From NCBI GenBank assembly GCA_036339585.1, contig JAYZAS010000002.1, forward strand, positions 62,001-126,000: a stretch of DNA of 64,000 bases, written 5' to 3'. The position numbers were made by a program, and so were the translations under genes. This document shows positions 1-9,449 of this stretch, piece after piece. The stretch's first letter is position 1; each line of letters begins with the position of its first letter. The DNA is from Pseudomonadota bacterium (GTDB taxonomy: Bacteria > Pseudomonadota > Alphaproteobacteria > UBA8366). A model generated the notes under the pieces. It was given only the letters and a program-made list of their open reading frames with translations. It ran no database searches and had not been told where the DNA came from.

Positions 1-482
1 GCTACGTTGTTCCCGTCACCTAGCCAAGCAACACACCTGCCCGTAATTGGGCCCTTACGTTCTTCAAAGGTCATAATATCAGCCAGAATTTGGCAGGGAT
101 GCGTCAGATCTGTGAGACCATTTATTACAGGAACAGTTGAATGCTGTGCCAATTCTTCCAAATTTTCGGCCGATTTTGTTCGTAACATTATGCCATCTAC
201 ATACCGTGATAGCACACGAGCGGTGTCTGCAACCGTCTCACCACGGCCCAGCTGACTTTCCGATTCGCTTAGCAGCACAACATCACCACCCAACTGCCGC
301 ATGCCTACCTCAAAACTTACCCGTGTTCGGGTGGAGGGTTGTTCGAAAACCATAGCCAAAGTCTTCCCGCTCAGCGGAAGTTGGCTACAGCTATCATCCC
401 TCTTGAACTCACCACCGAGACAAAGCAACCGCCGCAGTGTGTGCTCATCAAACCGATCCAGATCAAGAAAATGTCGTGGCAC
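1..482 (-). CDS. argF: Ornithine carbamoyltransferase, N-terminal part (cut by window edge)
   Basis: Transfers a carbamoyl group from carbamoyl phosphate to ornithine to make citrulline in cytosolic arginine biosynthesis. About 160 N-terminal residues are present; the remainder lies left of the window. Visible are the carbamoyl-phosphate signature STRTR near residue 50 and the HPCQ motif near residue 128, both diagnostic of the transcarbamylase family. An in-frame TAA lies two codons before the first possible start, so the start must be the GTG at 480-482. It lies three bases after the argD stop, with a purine-rich AGG just ahead, which suggests translational coupling to argD. Identity is secure; only the C-terminal half is unseen. 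Confidence 0.95.
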   Translation of the reverse strand, partial: MPRHFLDLDRFDEHTLRRLLCLGGEFKRDDSCSQLPLSGKTLAMVFEQPSTRTRVSFEVGMRQLGGDVVLLSESESQLGRGETVADTARVLSRYVDGIMLRTKSAENLEELAQHSTVPVINGLTDLTHPCQILADIMTFEERKGPITGRCVAWLGDGNNV

Positions 483-485
483 CCT

Positions 486-1700
486 TTAATCCTTTTTCTT
501 AACTTTTTTCTTCTCTAACTGCTTTGCCACCGTAGAGAGCATACTTACTGCCTCGGCAACATGGTGCTCATCGATAATCAAAGGAGGAACTAACCGCAAA
601 ATGTTGTCACCAGCCCCCACAGTCAACAAACCTTCATCTCTGAGGAGCTTAACTAACTCGCTATTTGGCGGCCCACATTTGATGCCGAGCATAAGGCCCT
701 TGCCCCTCACACCCTTGTAAACTGTTGGATGCATCTCACACTGTTTCGTAATTTCATGGCGCAACAGCTTACCTACCTTTTGCACTTTCTCGAGAAACTT
801 CCTTTCCGATACGATTTCAAGAACTTTTCTAGCCACGGCACCAGCGAGGTAGTTGCCGCCAAACGTTGAACCATGTGTGCCAGCAACCATCCCCTTTGCA
901 GCCTCTGACGTTGCCATTACAGCGCCTATAGGAAATCCTCCTCCGAGACCCTTAGCAACAGCCATCACGTCCGGCTCGACACCAGACCACTCATGGGCCC
1001 ACAGTTTCCCCGTACGCCCAATGCCACATTGGACCTCGTCAAAAAACACTAGCAGCCCGAATTCATCGGCAATCGAGCGCACCTCCCTCAAGAAGTCGTT
1101 CTCCGCAGGCCTGATCCCGCCCTCGCCTTGGATTGGCTCTACTAATATAGCAGCTGTCTCCTCCGTAACCGCCGCCCTTAGTTCATTAGTGTTACCGAAT
1201 GGTAAAATGTCAAAGCCTTCAGTCTCAGGTCCAAACCCCTCAAGATGACCGGCATTTTTAGATGCAGACAGGGTTGCCAAAGTCCGACCATGAAATGAGC
1301 CATCAAAGCTCAATATTCTGTAACGCTCTGGCTCACCATTTGCGCTATGATACTTTCGACATAACTTTATCCCGCCCTCCACCGCTTCTGCTCCCGAATT
1401 GCAGAAAAAGGCAAAGTCCGCAAAAGATGTTGCCACCAACTGATTTGCCAACATCTCTTGGTCAGGAATACGGAAGAGATTAGAAGTATGCCAGACTTTC
1501 TTGGCCTGCTCACTTAATACTCGTACTAAACGTGGATCACTATGTCCTAGTGCATTGACTGCTATTCCCGCACAAAAATCAAGGTAGCGAGTCCCATCTG
1601 TTGATACCAAGTATGCACCATCACCTCTGTCGAAAGAGATATCAGCCCGAGCATATGTTGGCATTACAGCTGTTGGTTTATTTTTATGTGAGTCAGACAT
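486..1700 (-). CDS. argD: Acetylornithine aminotransferase
   Basis: PLP-dependent class III aminotransferase that converts N-acetylglutamate semialdehyde to N-acetylornithine; many homologues also act on succinyl-diaminopimelate semialdehyde in lysine synthesis. At 404 residues it has normal family length. Asp221 in FFDEVQ contacts the PLP pyridine ring and Lys250 in AVAKGLGGG is the Schiff-base lysine. The C-terminus ends in an unusual lysine-rich run (KKKVKKKD). It lies directly upstream of argF with a three-base gap, so the two form an argDF operon read leftward. The 116-base gap before the next upstream gene probably holds the promoter, though I see no clear -35/-10 pair. Confidence 0.95.
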   Translation of the reverse strand: MSDSHKNKPTAVMPTYARADISFDRGDGAYLVSTDGTRYLDFCAGIAVNALGHSDPRLVRVLSEQAKKVWHTSNLFRIPDQEMLANQLVATSFADFAFFCNSGAEAVEGGIKLCRKYHSANGEPERYRILSFDGSFHGRTLATLSASKNAGHLEGFGPETEGFDILPFGNTNELRAAVTEETAAILVEPIQGEGGIRPAENDFLREVRSIADEFGLLVFFDEVQCGIGRTGKLWAHEWSGVEPDVMAVAKGLGGGFPIGAVMATSEAAKGMVAGTHGSTFGGNYLAGAVARKVLEIVSERKFLEKVQKVGKLLRHEITKQCEMHPTVYKGVRGKGLMLGIKCGPPNSELVKLLRDEGLLTVGAGDNILRLVPPLIIDEHHVAEAVSMLSTVAKQLEKKKVKKKD

Positions 1701-1816
1701 TTATACCAGTTCAAGTAAATTTTCGGCAAACCAGGATAATCTGATTTCGCGGCTTAGCTGTCAACTTTATGAAACTACTAAGCAGCAGCCAATCGCCATA
1801 TCAGATTTTTATAAAC

Positions 1817-2623
1817 TCAAGCCTTCAATTTATAACCTTTGTCCAGAAGGCGCGCAGTCAACCACCAAAGAAATATATTTACTCCCATTAAAACAGTTAC
1901 TCCAAGCCAGAAAGGGGCATCAGCCTGCTTTATAAACCCATACCGAAACCCATCTATCATGTAAAAAAGAGGGTTTAACATAGCTACTTTTTGAAAAATC
2001 TCGGGCAGTAACTCGATTGAATAAAATGTCCCAGAAAGAAAAGAAAGTGGGGTAACTACAAAGTTCGTAACCGCTGCCATATGGTCGAATTTTTCTGCCC
2101 ATAAGCCCGCTATAATACCTAGCATCGACATCATAAATGAAGCAGAAAAAGCAAAAAAAACAATGGCCCCAACATTGTAGATGGTAAGTGATACAAAACA
2201 TGACATAGCCGCCCATGTTGCGATACCAACCAATATGCCTCGTGTAACACCTGAGAATACATAGGCAAACATAAGCTCTGACGCCCCGATTGGCGGCATC
2301 AGGAAATCAACAATATTCCCTTGGATTTTTGCTATCAAAATAGACGATGAAGTATTCGCAAAACCGTTCTGCGCTATCATCATCATGATAAGGCCAGGCG
2401 TCAAAAATTCTATGAATTTTACTTCTCCAACCATTGCGGCAGCACGGCCCAGCGCTAGGTCGAATATAGCTAAAAACAACAGTGATGTAATTACCGGGGC
2501 AATAATGGTTTGTGTCCAAACCTTAAGAAACCGCCGGATCTCCTTGACATAAAGGGTCCATAATCCACGCCAATTTACAGCGCCGAAAGTTCGCGGCTCT
2601 CGATATTTTTTAAATTCAGTCAT
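1817..2623 (-). CDS. ABC-2 type transporter permease
   Basis: Inner-membrane permease of the ABC-2 family (YadH/DrrB-like exporters of drugs, lipids or polysaccharides). It has about six hydrophobic segments, beginning around residue 25 after a short charged N-terminus. The hallmark ABC-2 region near the last third reads PLSFLSGTFY followed by LNPLFYMIDGFRYG. The open frame extends upstream to 2677, but the ATG at 2623 is preferred because it gives the usual short cytoplasmic N-terminus; the ATG at 2638 is also possible. No ATP-binding partner is encoded next to it or anywhere near in the window, so it either pairs with an ATPase elsewhere or is an orphan half. The substrate cannot be read from the sequence. 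Confidence 0.85.
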   Translation of the reverse strand: MTEFKKYREPRTFGAVNWRGLWTLYVKEIRRFLKVWTQTIIAPVITSLLFLAIFDLALGRAAAMVGEVKFIEFLTPGLIMMMIAQNGFANTSSSILIAKIQGNIVDFLMPPIGASELMFAYVFSGVTRGILVGIATWAAMSCFVSLTIYNVGAIVFFAFSASFMMSMLGIIAGLWAEKFDHMAAVTNFVVTPLSFLSGTFYSIELLPEIFQKVAMLNPLFYMIDGFRYGFIKQADAPFWLGVTVLMGVNIFLWWLTARLLDKGYKLKA

Positions 2624-3047
2624 AGATTCTTTTTTCATAAAACGAGGCGAACATGAACAATTTGCATAACGATACACTGTAAAAAACTATGCCGATTGAT
2701 AAAGATTCCAATAATCTCGATCTTAGGGCATTAAAACAAAATATTAGCGCGAGCTTAACCAAGGAACCACTGCTATTCAAATTTTATGAAATGTGATTAC
2801 TTTCACCTGCAATGACAGTTTACTCAAACAAGCAAAAATTTGTAAAATTGATGTCTGAATGCATGGCTAAAAAGAAAAACGGCGGCAATTCTATGCCGCC
2901 GTTTTGGAACCCTAACCAATGCCATTAGGAAGGGGCAGGGTAGGCTTAAGGCCAAGACTCCACTCCTAACTATCGGCATCCTTAGAAAAGTATGCAGTGA
3001 TGGCCATCACATCAACTTGAATGTAGGTTAAAGTATTAATTTTCGAT
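2624..3047. other. Intergenic region between ABC permease and recX
   Basis: About 420 bases without a convincing protein gene. It should contain the divergent promoters for the leftward permease and the rightward recX, but no clear promoter pair stands out. It does contain a strong GC-rich hairpin (2878-2903, listed separately). Two tiny open frames occur: a + strand frame at 2863-2928 that reads through the hairpin, and a - strand frame ending near 2964. Neither has a good ribosome binding site. See the finding on a possible leftward small RNA. Confidence 0.5.
2878..2903 (-). terminator. Strong Rho-independent terminator hairpin
   Basis: Perfect 10-bp inverted repeat AACGGCGGCA / TGCCGCCGTT around a 6-base loop (2888-2893). 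Read on the - strand the stem is followed by TTTTTCTTTTT, an excellent terminator tail. Read on the + strand the tail is only TTTT followed by GG, so the main direction is leftward. No annotated leftward gene lies immediately upstream, because recX at 3048 is on the + strand. It may end a small RNA, or leftward read-through from 4374. Confidence 0.7.
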
Positions 3048-3626
3048 ATGACTAAAAATGCACACCGTAGAGAGAAGCTTCCCCGCAAAGTTACTTTAAA
3101 ATCGCTCGAGAACGCCGCTCTCTTTTATTTACAGCGTTACGCTACTTCTACCGAGAACTTGCGACGCGTGTTAATGCGCCGAGTTGATCGCTCTGCTCGG
3201 GCTCACGGTACAGACCGCGAGGAAGGTAGTTGTTTCGTCGACCAAATTTTAAAGCGATATTGCACCGCAAAATTACTTGATGATGCTGCATACGCGGCAG
3301 CGCGTGCCGCAAGTATGAGGCAGAAAGGCGCTTCCGGAAGAGCGATCAGATCTAACTTGCTGGCAAAGGGTGTAAAAAGCGAGACCATCAACTTGGTGCT
3401 TGATGAACAACTTAAAGACTCTCCAGCAACAGAAATTAAAGCGGCCTTTACCTATTGCCGGCGCCGTCGCCTTGGTCCGTGGCGCACAGTTGAACGAGAG
3501 GAATGGCGCGAAAAAGATATAGCCTCTCTTGCGCGTCAGGGCTACTCAGTTGATGTTGCGCTTCGCGTAATCGATGCAGTTAGCATTGAAGAATTAGAAA
3601 TAGAAATGACATCGCAATGTTTTTGA
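3048..3626 (+). CDS. recX: RecX family regulatory protein
   Basis: Likely RecX, a small helical protein that binds RecA filaments and limits recombination and SOS activity. The 192-residue protein is rich in basic residues and helical. It contains the RecX-type repeat features: an early ENAALFYLQRYATS-like segment, a middle stretch DDAAYAAARAAS near residues 82-93, and the later RQGYSVDVALRVID pattern. In many alphaproteobacteria RecX proteins diverge strongly and lie away from recA, as here. It converges on the methyltransferase at 3634 with only seven bases between stops. The assignment rests on pattern and length, not on a catalytic motif. Confidence 0.75.
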   Translation: MTKNAHRREKLPRKVTLKSLENAALFYLQRYATSTENLRRVLMRRVDRSARAHGTDREEGSCFVDQILKRYCTAKLLDDAAYAAARAASMRQKGASGRAIRSNLLAKGVKSETINLVLDEQLKDSPATEIKAAFTYCRRRRLGPWRTVEREEWREKDIASLARQGYSVDVALRVIDAVSIEELEIEMTSQCF

Positions 3627-3633
3627 CAAACAC

Positions 3634-4374
3634 CTAGCCGCGCGAAGCAGCGTTACTGTTGCGCACTTTTACAAAGTTTTTTCCCGAACTAACCGCCTGT
3701 TTCTTGTCTGTGGAGCCTGCATAAATTTGTTTTGATGCTTCGATGATCAAAACGCCGGCCAAGGTCCTAAACAAATAATTCCCGATTTTCTCGATTGCCC
3801 ATGCGCGTCGTACAACTAAGTCCAATCGCGTTGGTGGAAAATAAAGCGCATTTTCCACCCTTAACGGTACAAATAATCCATCTTGTAATAGTTTCCATAT
3901 TTGCCCCGAATTAAAAGGGCGGCTATGCCCGAATGGCGATCTTTTTTCAAATTTTGCCCACAGTCCTCGACGATTTGGAACAACGGCTATAAGGCGCCCC
4001 TCATCTTTAACGACTCTCCATAATTCGCGCAGAATGGCTGGGAAATCCTCAATATCCTCAAGGCCGTGCACAACGAGTAATCGATCAATCGAGCGATCAG
4101 GAAATGGTAACTCATGAAAAGCCGATAACGTAACCAATCCGGAAGATTTTTTTGGCCAATGTGTAACCCCTTGAGGTGCTGGCATGGCTGCAAGTGCTAA
4201 TTCAGATCCATTACGGAAGGGCATCAAATAAGGAATTGCATATCCGATCCCAAGGACAGTCATTCCGGTCGTGCTTGGCCAAAGCCGGCGCAGTTTGGAT
4301 CCTATCAGCCGTTGGCTGATAATACCAATGCGGCTTTTGTAAAAATGTTTTAAGTAAATTACGTCATTATACAC
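3634..4374 (-). CDS. SAM-dependent methyltransferase (type 11-like)
   Basis: Class I methyltransferase-like protein. The SAM-binding glycine loop is VLGIGYAIPYL, and a later acidic/hydrophobic segment (RLLVVHGLEDIED, then LRELWRVVKDEGRLIAVVPN) matches motifs of the type 11 family. I chose the GTG at 4374, giving 246 residues that begin VYNDVIYLKHFYKS, because I recall alphaproteobacterial homologues starting with a similar YNDV-type sequence. The frame extends to an ATG at 4434, and that longer start cannot be excluded. The substrate is unknown. Its tail end converges on recX, and its start diverges from the glutathione transferase at 4459. Confidence 0.75.
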   Translation of the reverse strand: MYNDVIYLKHFYKSRIGIISQRLIGSKLRRLWPSTTGMTVLGIGYAIPYLMPFRNGSELALAAMPAPQGVTHWPKKSSGLVTLSAFHELPFPDRSIDRLLVVHGLEDIEDFPAILRELWRVVKDEGRLIAVVPNRRGLWAKFEKRSPFGHSRPFNSGQIWKLLQDGLFVPLRVENALYFPPTRLDLVVRRAWAIEKIGNYLFRTLAGVLIIEASKQIYAGSTDKKQAVSSGKNFVKVRNSNAASRG

Positions 4375-4458
4375 AATAAAGTAACAGTACCACATTCTGT
4401 AGTTAATGAAAAAAGCCTCATTTCGTGCTACCATGATTTTAAGAAAAGGTAGGAAAAA

Positions 4459-5094
4459 ATGTTAAAACTTCGGGTTACACCGCGCTCACCATTTGCGCGC
4501 AAATGTATGGTGGTAGCACTTGAGAAAGGCATGTTCGGGAAGCTTGAACTCAGTGCTACGGACCTTTACGGAGAGAATCAAGACATTGATGAAGATAATC
4601 CCTTGAGAAAGGTACCCGCCCTAAGATTAGAAGATGGCACAACTCTTTTTGATTCTCCTGTCATATGTGAATATCTTGATTGGTCGGATAGGGATCCCAT
4701 ATTTCACCCTCAGGAGGGTGAAATGCGTTTCAAAGCGCTAAAACTTCAAGCATTGGGCGATGGGCTGACCGAGGCACCTCAGTCCCATTACAAAGAATTA
4801 GCTCGCCCAGAAAAATTTCGGTCGGAAGAAATGGTCATGAAACATGCAAATGCTATTGATCGCATTATAACTTGGACAGAAAAAAACTTTGATCTCGTCG
4901 AAGGACCAATGACAATCGGGGGAATCGCTTTGGCTTGCGGCCTTGCTTACGTCAATGAGCGGCAACCAGATACTGATTGGCACCATAAAAATCCGAAGCT
5001 AGGGGCTTGGTACTGTGAGATCAGTAACCGCGAATCATTTCAAAAAACCACTAAGCAAGCTAACGCCAAACGGCTTGGAGTGTCTAATAAATGA
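4459..5094 (+). CDS. Glutathione S-transferase family protein (first of tandem pair)
   Basis: Cytosolic glutathione transferase-like protein of 211 residues. The thioredoxin-fold N-terminal domain has the SPFARKCMVVALEKG segment (residues 9-23), then the cis-proline loop KVPALRL and the glutathione-binding DSPVICEYLD (about residues 67-76). The C-terminal half is the usual all-helical domain. An AGG five bases before the ATG supports this start. It overlaps the next gene by ATGA, so the two paralogues are co-translated. The substrate is unknown; detoxification or beta-etherase-type roles both occur in this family. Confidence 0.9.
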   Translation: MLKLRVTPRSPFARKCMVVALEKGMFGKLELSATDLYGENQDIDEDNPLRKVPALRLEDGTTLFDSPVICEYLDWSDRDPIFHPQEGEMRFKALKLQALGDGLTEAPQSHYKELARPEKFRSEEMVMKHANAIDRIITWTEKNFDLVEGPMTIGGIALACGLAYVNERQPDTDWHHKNPKLGAWYCEISNRESFQKTTKQANAKRLGVSNK

Positions 5095-5693
5095 AGCTAT
5101 TCTTTTCTCCATTATCCCCCTTTGCTCGCAAAGTGCGCATTGTTGCTCTTGAAAAAACTCTTGCCAAGAAATTAGAGCTTTTTAAAAGTGAAAGACACAA
5201 CCGTCCCACTGAATTGGGACCAATCAATCCGCTTCTGAAAGTCCCGACACTAATTGATAATAACGGTAATTCTCTATTCGACTCTCCGGTTATTTGCGAA
5301 TACCTGGATTCTTTAACATCCGAACCCGTCTTATTCCCCAAAGAAGGAATGAGCCGCTGGGCCGCACTGCGGCAGCAAGCGCTGGGAGATGGTGGTATGG
5401 ATGATGCCGTTAAACTCGCTTATGAAGCGGGTCGGCCTGGCGGTAGCCGCTCGCCATACTGGCTCGGACGCTGGCGTCAGGCGGTGGAGAGTACACTCAA
5501 CGAGCTTGAAAGCGAGGCAACCTCTCTCGCTGGTGAACTTACAATAGGCCCAATCGCCATAGGCTGTTTTTTAGGATTTCTAGATCAGTCCCGTGTTGTC
5601 GGCGACTGGCGTGGTTATCGTGAAAACTTAGCGGTGTGGTTTGAAGAGTTCCGTCAACGCCCCTCAATGCGAGAAACGGAATATAAGGAATAG
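5091..5693 (+). CDS. Glutathione S-transferase family protein (second of tandem pair)
   Basis: Second glutathione transferase-like protein, 200 residues, with the same layout as its upstream neighbour: SPFARKVRIVALEKT at residues 8-22, the KVPTL cis-proline loop and DSPVICEYLDS. The pair diverge most in the helical C-terminal domain, which sets substrate choice, so they probably act on different electrophiles or form a heterodimer (inference). The start overlaps the preceding stop as ATGA. It converges on the Nudix gene at 5695 with one base between them. Confidence 0.9.
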   Translation: MKLFFSPLSPFARKVRIVALEKTLAKKLELFKSERHNRPTELGPINPLLKVPTLIDNNGNSLFDSPVICEYLDSLTSEPVLFPKEGMSRWAALRQQALGDGGMDDAVKLAYEAGRPGGSRSPYWLGRWRQAVESTLNELESEATSLAGELTIGPIAIGCFLGFLDQSRVVGDWRGYRENLAVWFEEFRQRPSMRETEYKE

Positions 5694-5694
5694 A

Positions 5695-6129
5695 TCAAAC
5701 TGTTAGAAAAGCCCGGCTGGCCAAAATAATATTGCGTGTCCTCTCCCATTGAATGACCTTCATTGCTTCGGCAAGGCCAAACCAGCGACAATCAGAGGCA
5801 TCATCGCCAGCCCGTAAATCACCCGATGTCCAAATGGCTGCAAAGTCGATTAGTGAATAATGATATTTTATCCTGCCCTTTTTATCATGCCTGATGGTGT
5901 CTACAACATCGACTAAACCTAAAATGCGGATTTCTATGCCTGTTTCCTCGCATACCTCACGACAAACTGCTTCACGCAAGGTTTCACCCAATTCCTGGGC
6001 ACCTCCTGGAATGCTCCAATGCCCACGTCGGGGTGATTTTGCTCGCTGGGCCAATAGAACTTTCCCGTTGCGCCAGACCACAGCGCCAACACCAACGAAG
6101 GGACGTTTGGGATACTCCCGCGTCATCAC
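5695..6129 (-). CDS. Nudix hydrolase
   Basis: Hydrolyses nucleoside diphosphates linked to another moiety. The complete Nudix box lies at residues 43-65 (G-x5-E-x7-REVxEExGI), with all the metal-binding glutamates present. The 144-residue length, the VGAVVWRNGKVLLAQRA start and the PRRGHWSIPGG segment resemble ADP-ribose pyrophosphatase or MutT-like single-domain members. The substrate cannot be assigned. It is read leftward, with about 100 bases separating it from the divergent aldo/keto reductase gene. Confidence 0.9.
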   Translation of the reverse strand: MMTREYPKRPFVGVGAVVWRNGKVLLAQRAKSPRRGHWSIPGGAQELGETLREAVCREVCEETGIEIRILGLVDVVDTIRHDKKGRIKYHYSLIDFAAIWTSGDLRAGDDASDCRWFGLAEAMKVIQWERTRNIILASRAFLTV

Positions 6130-6226
6130 CAGTACTCCTTATCCTACTTAAAATCGCACTCCCAGTTGACGAGAGCAAGCGCTGCGGTAGATTAGTGAAT
6201 GAAGTTCACATGCACAAAGGATAGCT

Positions 6227-7249
6227 ATGGAATACGTATTACTCGGCAATAGCGGCCTGAAAGTTTCCCGGCTATGTCTGGGGACAATGACATTCGGCGA
6301 TACAACGCGGGATGAAGAGGCGCAAAATATTGTTGGGTCAGCGCGCGATTTTGGCGTTAATTTCATCGATACAGCAGATGGCTATGCAGCAGGCGCTTCT
6401 GAAGAAATAGTTGGGAAATTGACCAAACATGATCGCAACGAATGGATAGTTGCGAGCAAAGTAGGATCAGCAGCAGGAACAGCGCCTCGGAAAAAGGCAC
6501 TTTCCCGAAAATGGTTATTTGAGGCAATTGACGCCAGCCTCACACGATTACAGACGAGTTTCTTAGACATATGGTATCTCCACCACGTCGATTGGGAAAC
6601 GCCAATTGAAGAGACTGTTCGTGCAGTTGGGGAAATTATCGCTGCCGGAAAAGTTCGCTACTGGGGTTTTTCAAATCATCGTGGATGGCAGATAGGCGAG
6701 CTCGTTCACACGGCCGCACAACTAGGTGTGCCTAAGCCGATTGTTGCCCAGCCTTATTATAATGCTTTTAATAGGATGCCAGAAACCGATATTCTGCCAG
6801 CTTGTGCGCATTACGACATTGGCGTAGTACCTTATTCACCTCTGGCTAGGGGCGTCTTGGCGGGGATTTATGAGCCCGGTAAAGATCCAGGACCCGAAAC
6901 ACGGGCAGGAATACAAGACCGTCGTCTAATGCAGACTGAGTGGCGCACCGAAAGTCTTGATGCTGCCCAAAAAATAAAACAGCATTGTAAAAAACGTAAA
7001 ATGCAACCAGTAACATTTGCTATCCAGTGGTTACTGAACAATAAAATTATTTCTGGGGTGCTCGGCGGCCCAAGAACCATGGTCCATTGGCAGGGCTATG
7101 TAGAAGCAATGAATGGCACATGGACAGAGCAAGACGAGGAATTGATCAACCAATTATGCCCGCCTGGACAGGCTACCACACACGGCTATTGCGACCCACG
7201 CTATCCAGTGCGCGGGCGAGTTTCGCTAATCAACGCGGCGTCAGGTTAA
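6227..7249 (+). CDS. Aldo/keto reductase
   Basis: NADPH-dependent TIM-barrel oxidoreductase of 340 residues. The catalytic tetrad is visible: Asp48 and Tyr53 in IDTADGYAAG, Lys78 in VASKVG, and His119 in YLHHVD. Later motifs include GFSNHRGWQIGEL and VPYSPLARG, typical of the YghZ/Tas-like branch that often reduces methylglyoxal or other small carbonyls. AAAGGA seven bases before the ATG supports the start. The 3' end overlaps the convergent phaB gene by nine bases. The physiological substrate is not evident. Confidence 0.92.
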   Translation: MEYVLLGNSGLKVSRLCLGTMTFGDTTRDEEAQNIVGSARDFGVNFIDTADGYAAGASEEIVGKLTKHDRNEWIVASKVGSAAGTAPRKKALSRKWLFEAIDASLTRLQTSFLDIWYLHHVDWETPIEETVRAVGEIIAAGKVRYWGFSNHRGWQIGELVHTAAQLGVPKPIVAQPYYNAFNRMPETDILPACAHYDIGVVPYSPLARGVLAGIYEPGKDPGPETRAGIQDRRLMQTEWRTESLDAAQKIKQHCKKRKMQPVTFAIQWLLNNKIISGVLGGPRTMVHWQGYVEAMNGTWTEQDEELINQLCPPGQATTHGYCDPRYPVRGRVSLINAASG

Positions 7250-7966
7250 ATACTGACCACCATTAACGGTTAGAGTAGAACCATTAATGAAAGCAGCCTC
7301 GTCTGAAGCCAAGAAAAGCACACAGCGAGCGACTTCAATTGGTTCGCCCAGACGGCCAGCGGGGATCTGGGGTAAGATGTGCTCATTTATTATCTCTTCA
7401 GGAATCGCCCGCACCATGTCAGTGCCTATATATCCGGGAGCTACTGCATTTACGGTAACACCCTTTGATGCATTTTCTAACGCAAGCGCCTTGGTAAACC
7501 CTATCATGCCTGCCTTAGCCGCAGCATAATTAGTTTGCCCAAATTGCCCCTTCTGTCCATTAATCGACGAAACATTAATTATCCGACCAAAATGGCGTTC
7601 ACGCATGCCGTTAATGACCGCGCTGCTGAGGTTAAAGCAACTATCAAGGTTTGTCCGCAAGACCTCGCTCCACTGAACCATTTCCATTTTATGAAGAGGG
7701 GCATCACGCGTTATTCCAGCGTTATTGACCAAGACATCAACTGGGCCCACCTTAATTTTTACTTCTTCAACAGCATCGCACGAACCTTGGTAATTACCTG
7801 CATCAAATTTGAACACTGGTATTCCATTTTCTTCCTCAAACTTTCGAGCTTCCTCATCATTACTTGCATAATTTGCAGCTACGGAATAGCCAGCATCCTT
7901 AAATGCTATTGCAATAGAGGCACCTATGCCTCGTGTGCCTCCGGTAACTAGGACAGTTCTGACCAA
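7241..7966 (-). CDS. phaB: Acetoacetyl-CoA reductase
   Basis: Short-chain dehydrogenase that reduces acetoacetyl-CoA to (R)-3-hydroxybutyryl-CoA with NADPH, the second step of polyhydroxybutyrate synthesis. The cofactor motif GGTRGIG is at residues 9-15, NNAG at 81-84, Ser134, and the YxxxK pair at Tyr147/Lys151. The SSINGQKGQFGQTNYAAAK region is characteristic of PhaB rather than FabG. The frame begins with TTG at 7964-7966; an AGGG about eight bases upstream supports this non-ATG start. The thiolase gene phaA lies 118 bases upstream on the same strand. Confidence 0.92.
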   Translation of the reverse strand: MVRTVLVTGGTRGIGASIAIAFKDAGYSVAANYASNDEEARKFEEENGIPVFKFDAGNYQGSCDAVEEVKIKVGPVDVLVNNAGITRDAPLHKMEMVQWSEVLRTNLDSCFNLSSAVINGMRERHFGRIINVSSINGQKGQFGQTNYAAAKAGMIGFTKALALENASKGVTVNAVAPGYIGTDMVRAIPEEIINEHILPQIPAGRLGEPIEVARCVLFLASDEAAFINGSTLTVNGGQYLT

Positions 7967-8084
7967 TTTTTCACCCTTTCAGCTAATGAAATTAAACACT
8001 AACTATAAAAATTTTCGGCGCTAATTGTGAAATTGATTTGAGACCGCATACAGCCACAGCCTCCACGGCGAGTTTGCACCCCGT

Positions 8085-9260
8085 TCAATCGCGCTCGACA
8101 CACATGGCTATACCCATCCCGCCTCCGATACACAAAGTGGCAAGACCCTTTTTAGCTTCCCGGCGTATCATTTCGAATATTAGCGTGGTTAGCACTCTCG
8201 TTCCCGAAGCACCAACAGGATGGCCTAGTGCGATCGCGCCACCATTGACATTCACCTTCTCTGGATCCCAGGCCATTTCTTTATTAACGGCACATGCTTG
8301 TGCTGCAAAGGCCTCGTTCGCCTCGATTAAATCTAAATCGTTAACACTCCAACCTGCTTTTATTAGTGCCTTTTGACTAGCTGGAATAGGACCTGACCCC
8401 ATTATCGCAGGGTCAACACCTGCGGTAGCCCATGATGCAATACGTGCAAGTGGGACTATGCCACGCGTTTCAGCTTCACTGGATTTCATCAGCACCGTTG
8501 CTGCGGCCCCGTCATTTATTCCGGAAGCACTACCAGCGGTGACGGTGCCATCTTTGGCAAAGGCTGGACGGAGCCCGTTCAAATCCTCTAGCGTTGTATC
8601 TGGTTTCGGGTGTTCGTCACTATCAACAACAACGCTCCCATCACGTGTCGCGACCTCCACTGGCACAATCTCATCTTTGAAACGATCGGCGTCGACTGCT
8701 AGCTTTGTTTTCTGCTGACTTCTATAAGCAAATTCATCTTGCTGTTCACGGGATATTTGCCATTTCTCAGCAACGTTTTCTGCAGTTATTCCCATGTGGT
8801 AACCATTAAAATGATCCCAGAGGCCATCTTTGAGCATTGTATCAACAAATTCAATGCTTCCCATTTTCTGTCCATTGCGCATTTGCGCGCAATGGGGTGC
8901 AAGACTCATATTTTCCTGCCCACCAGCGACAATAATTTTTGCATCACCCAAAGTTATTGACTGCATGCCCATTGCAACACTTCTCAACCCAGAACCACAA
9001 AGCTGATTGATCTGCAGCGCCGTTTTTTCAAAAGGGATTTCTGCCTTAACTGCTGCTTGCCGAGCGGGATTTTGCCCTTGCCCAGCAGTTAAAATTTGCC
9101 CCATGATAAGTTCATCCACTTCACTGGGTGCAACTTTCGCTCTACTCAACGCCTCTATAACTGCTACTGCCCCCAGATGTGCGGCGGGTGTTTTACTCAA
9201 ACTTCCTAAAAAAGCACCCACAGGCGTTCTGGCAGCCCCAGCTATCACTACATCAGTCAT
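8085..9260 (-). CDS. phaA: Acetyl-CoA acetyltransferase (beta-ketothiolase)
   Basis: Condenses two acetyl-CoA to acetoacetyl-CoA, feeding PhaB, or works in reverse for degradation. The 391-residue length is typical. Cys88 (NQLCGSG) is the acyl-accepting nucleophile, His347 is in GHPVGASG, and Cys377 in LCIGGGMG is the proton-transfer cysteine. It is upstream of phaB on the same strand, and the 118-base gap between them has no obvious terminator, so a shared phaA-phaB transcript is likely. About 190 bases upstream of its start separate it from the DUF1289 gene; I see no regulatory motif there. Confidence 0.95.
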   Translation of the reverse strand: MTDVVIAGAARTPVGAFLGSLSKTPAAHLGAVAVIEALSRAKVAPSEVDELIMGQILTAGQGQNPARQAAVKAEIPFEKTALQINQLCGSGLRSVAMGMQSITLGDAKIIVAGGQENMSLAPHCAQMRNGQKMGSIEFVDTMLKDGLWDHFNGYHMGITAENVAEKWQISREQQDEFAYRSQQKTKLAVDADRFKDEIVPVEVATRDGSVVVDSDEHPKPDTTLEDLNGLRPAFAKDGTVTAGSASGINDGAAATVLMKSSEAETRGIVPLARIASWATAGVDPAIMGSGPIPASQKALIKAGWSVNDLDLIEANEAFAAQACAVNKEMAWDPEKVNVNGGAIALGHPVGASGTRVLTTLIFEMIRREAKKGLATLCIGGGMGIAMCVERD

Positions 9261-9449
9261 AATGATTAATCCCTACCCAAAACTCTGTTATAATTTTCAA
9301 TTGTGCCATGACTACGCGCAACCTTTCAATGACTCCTAGATCTTATAATCACAATTCGTTTACGGCCATTCCTATATCAATCAACCACGATAATCCTGCA
9401 AACAATTTAAACCTCATATGAAAAACCATTCAAATGTAGTTCTCTTTTT

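Noticed and set aside
2863..2928. Tiny + strand frame starting MAKKKNGG
   Set aside because: It reads through the strong terminator hairpin, has no convincing ribosome binding site and is only 21 codons, so it is more likely accidental.
8405..8413. Second GCGGTAGC ops-like 8-mer
   Set aside because: Lies inside phaA coding sequence with no glycan operon downstream; taken as a chance match.
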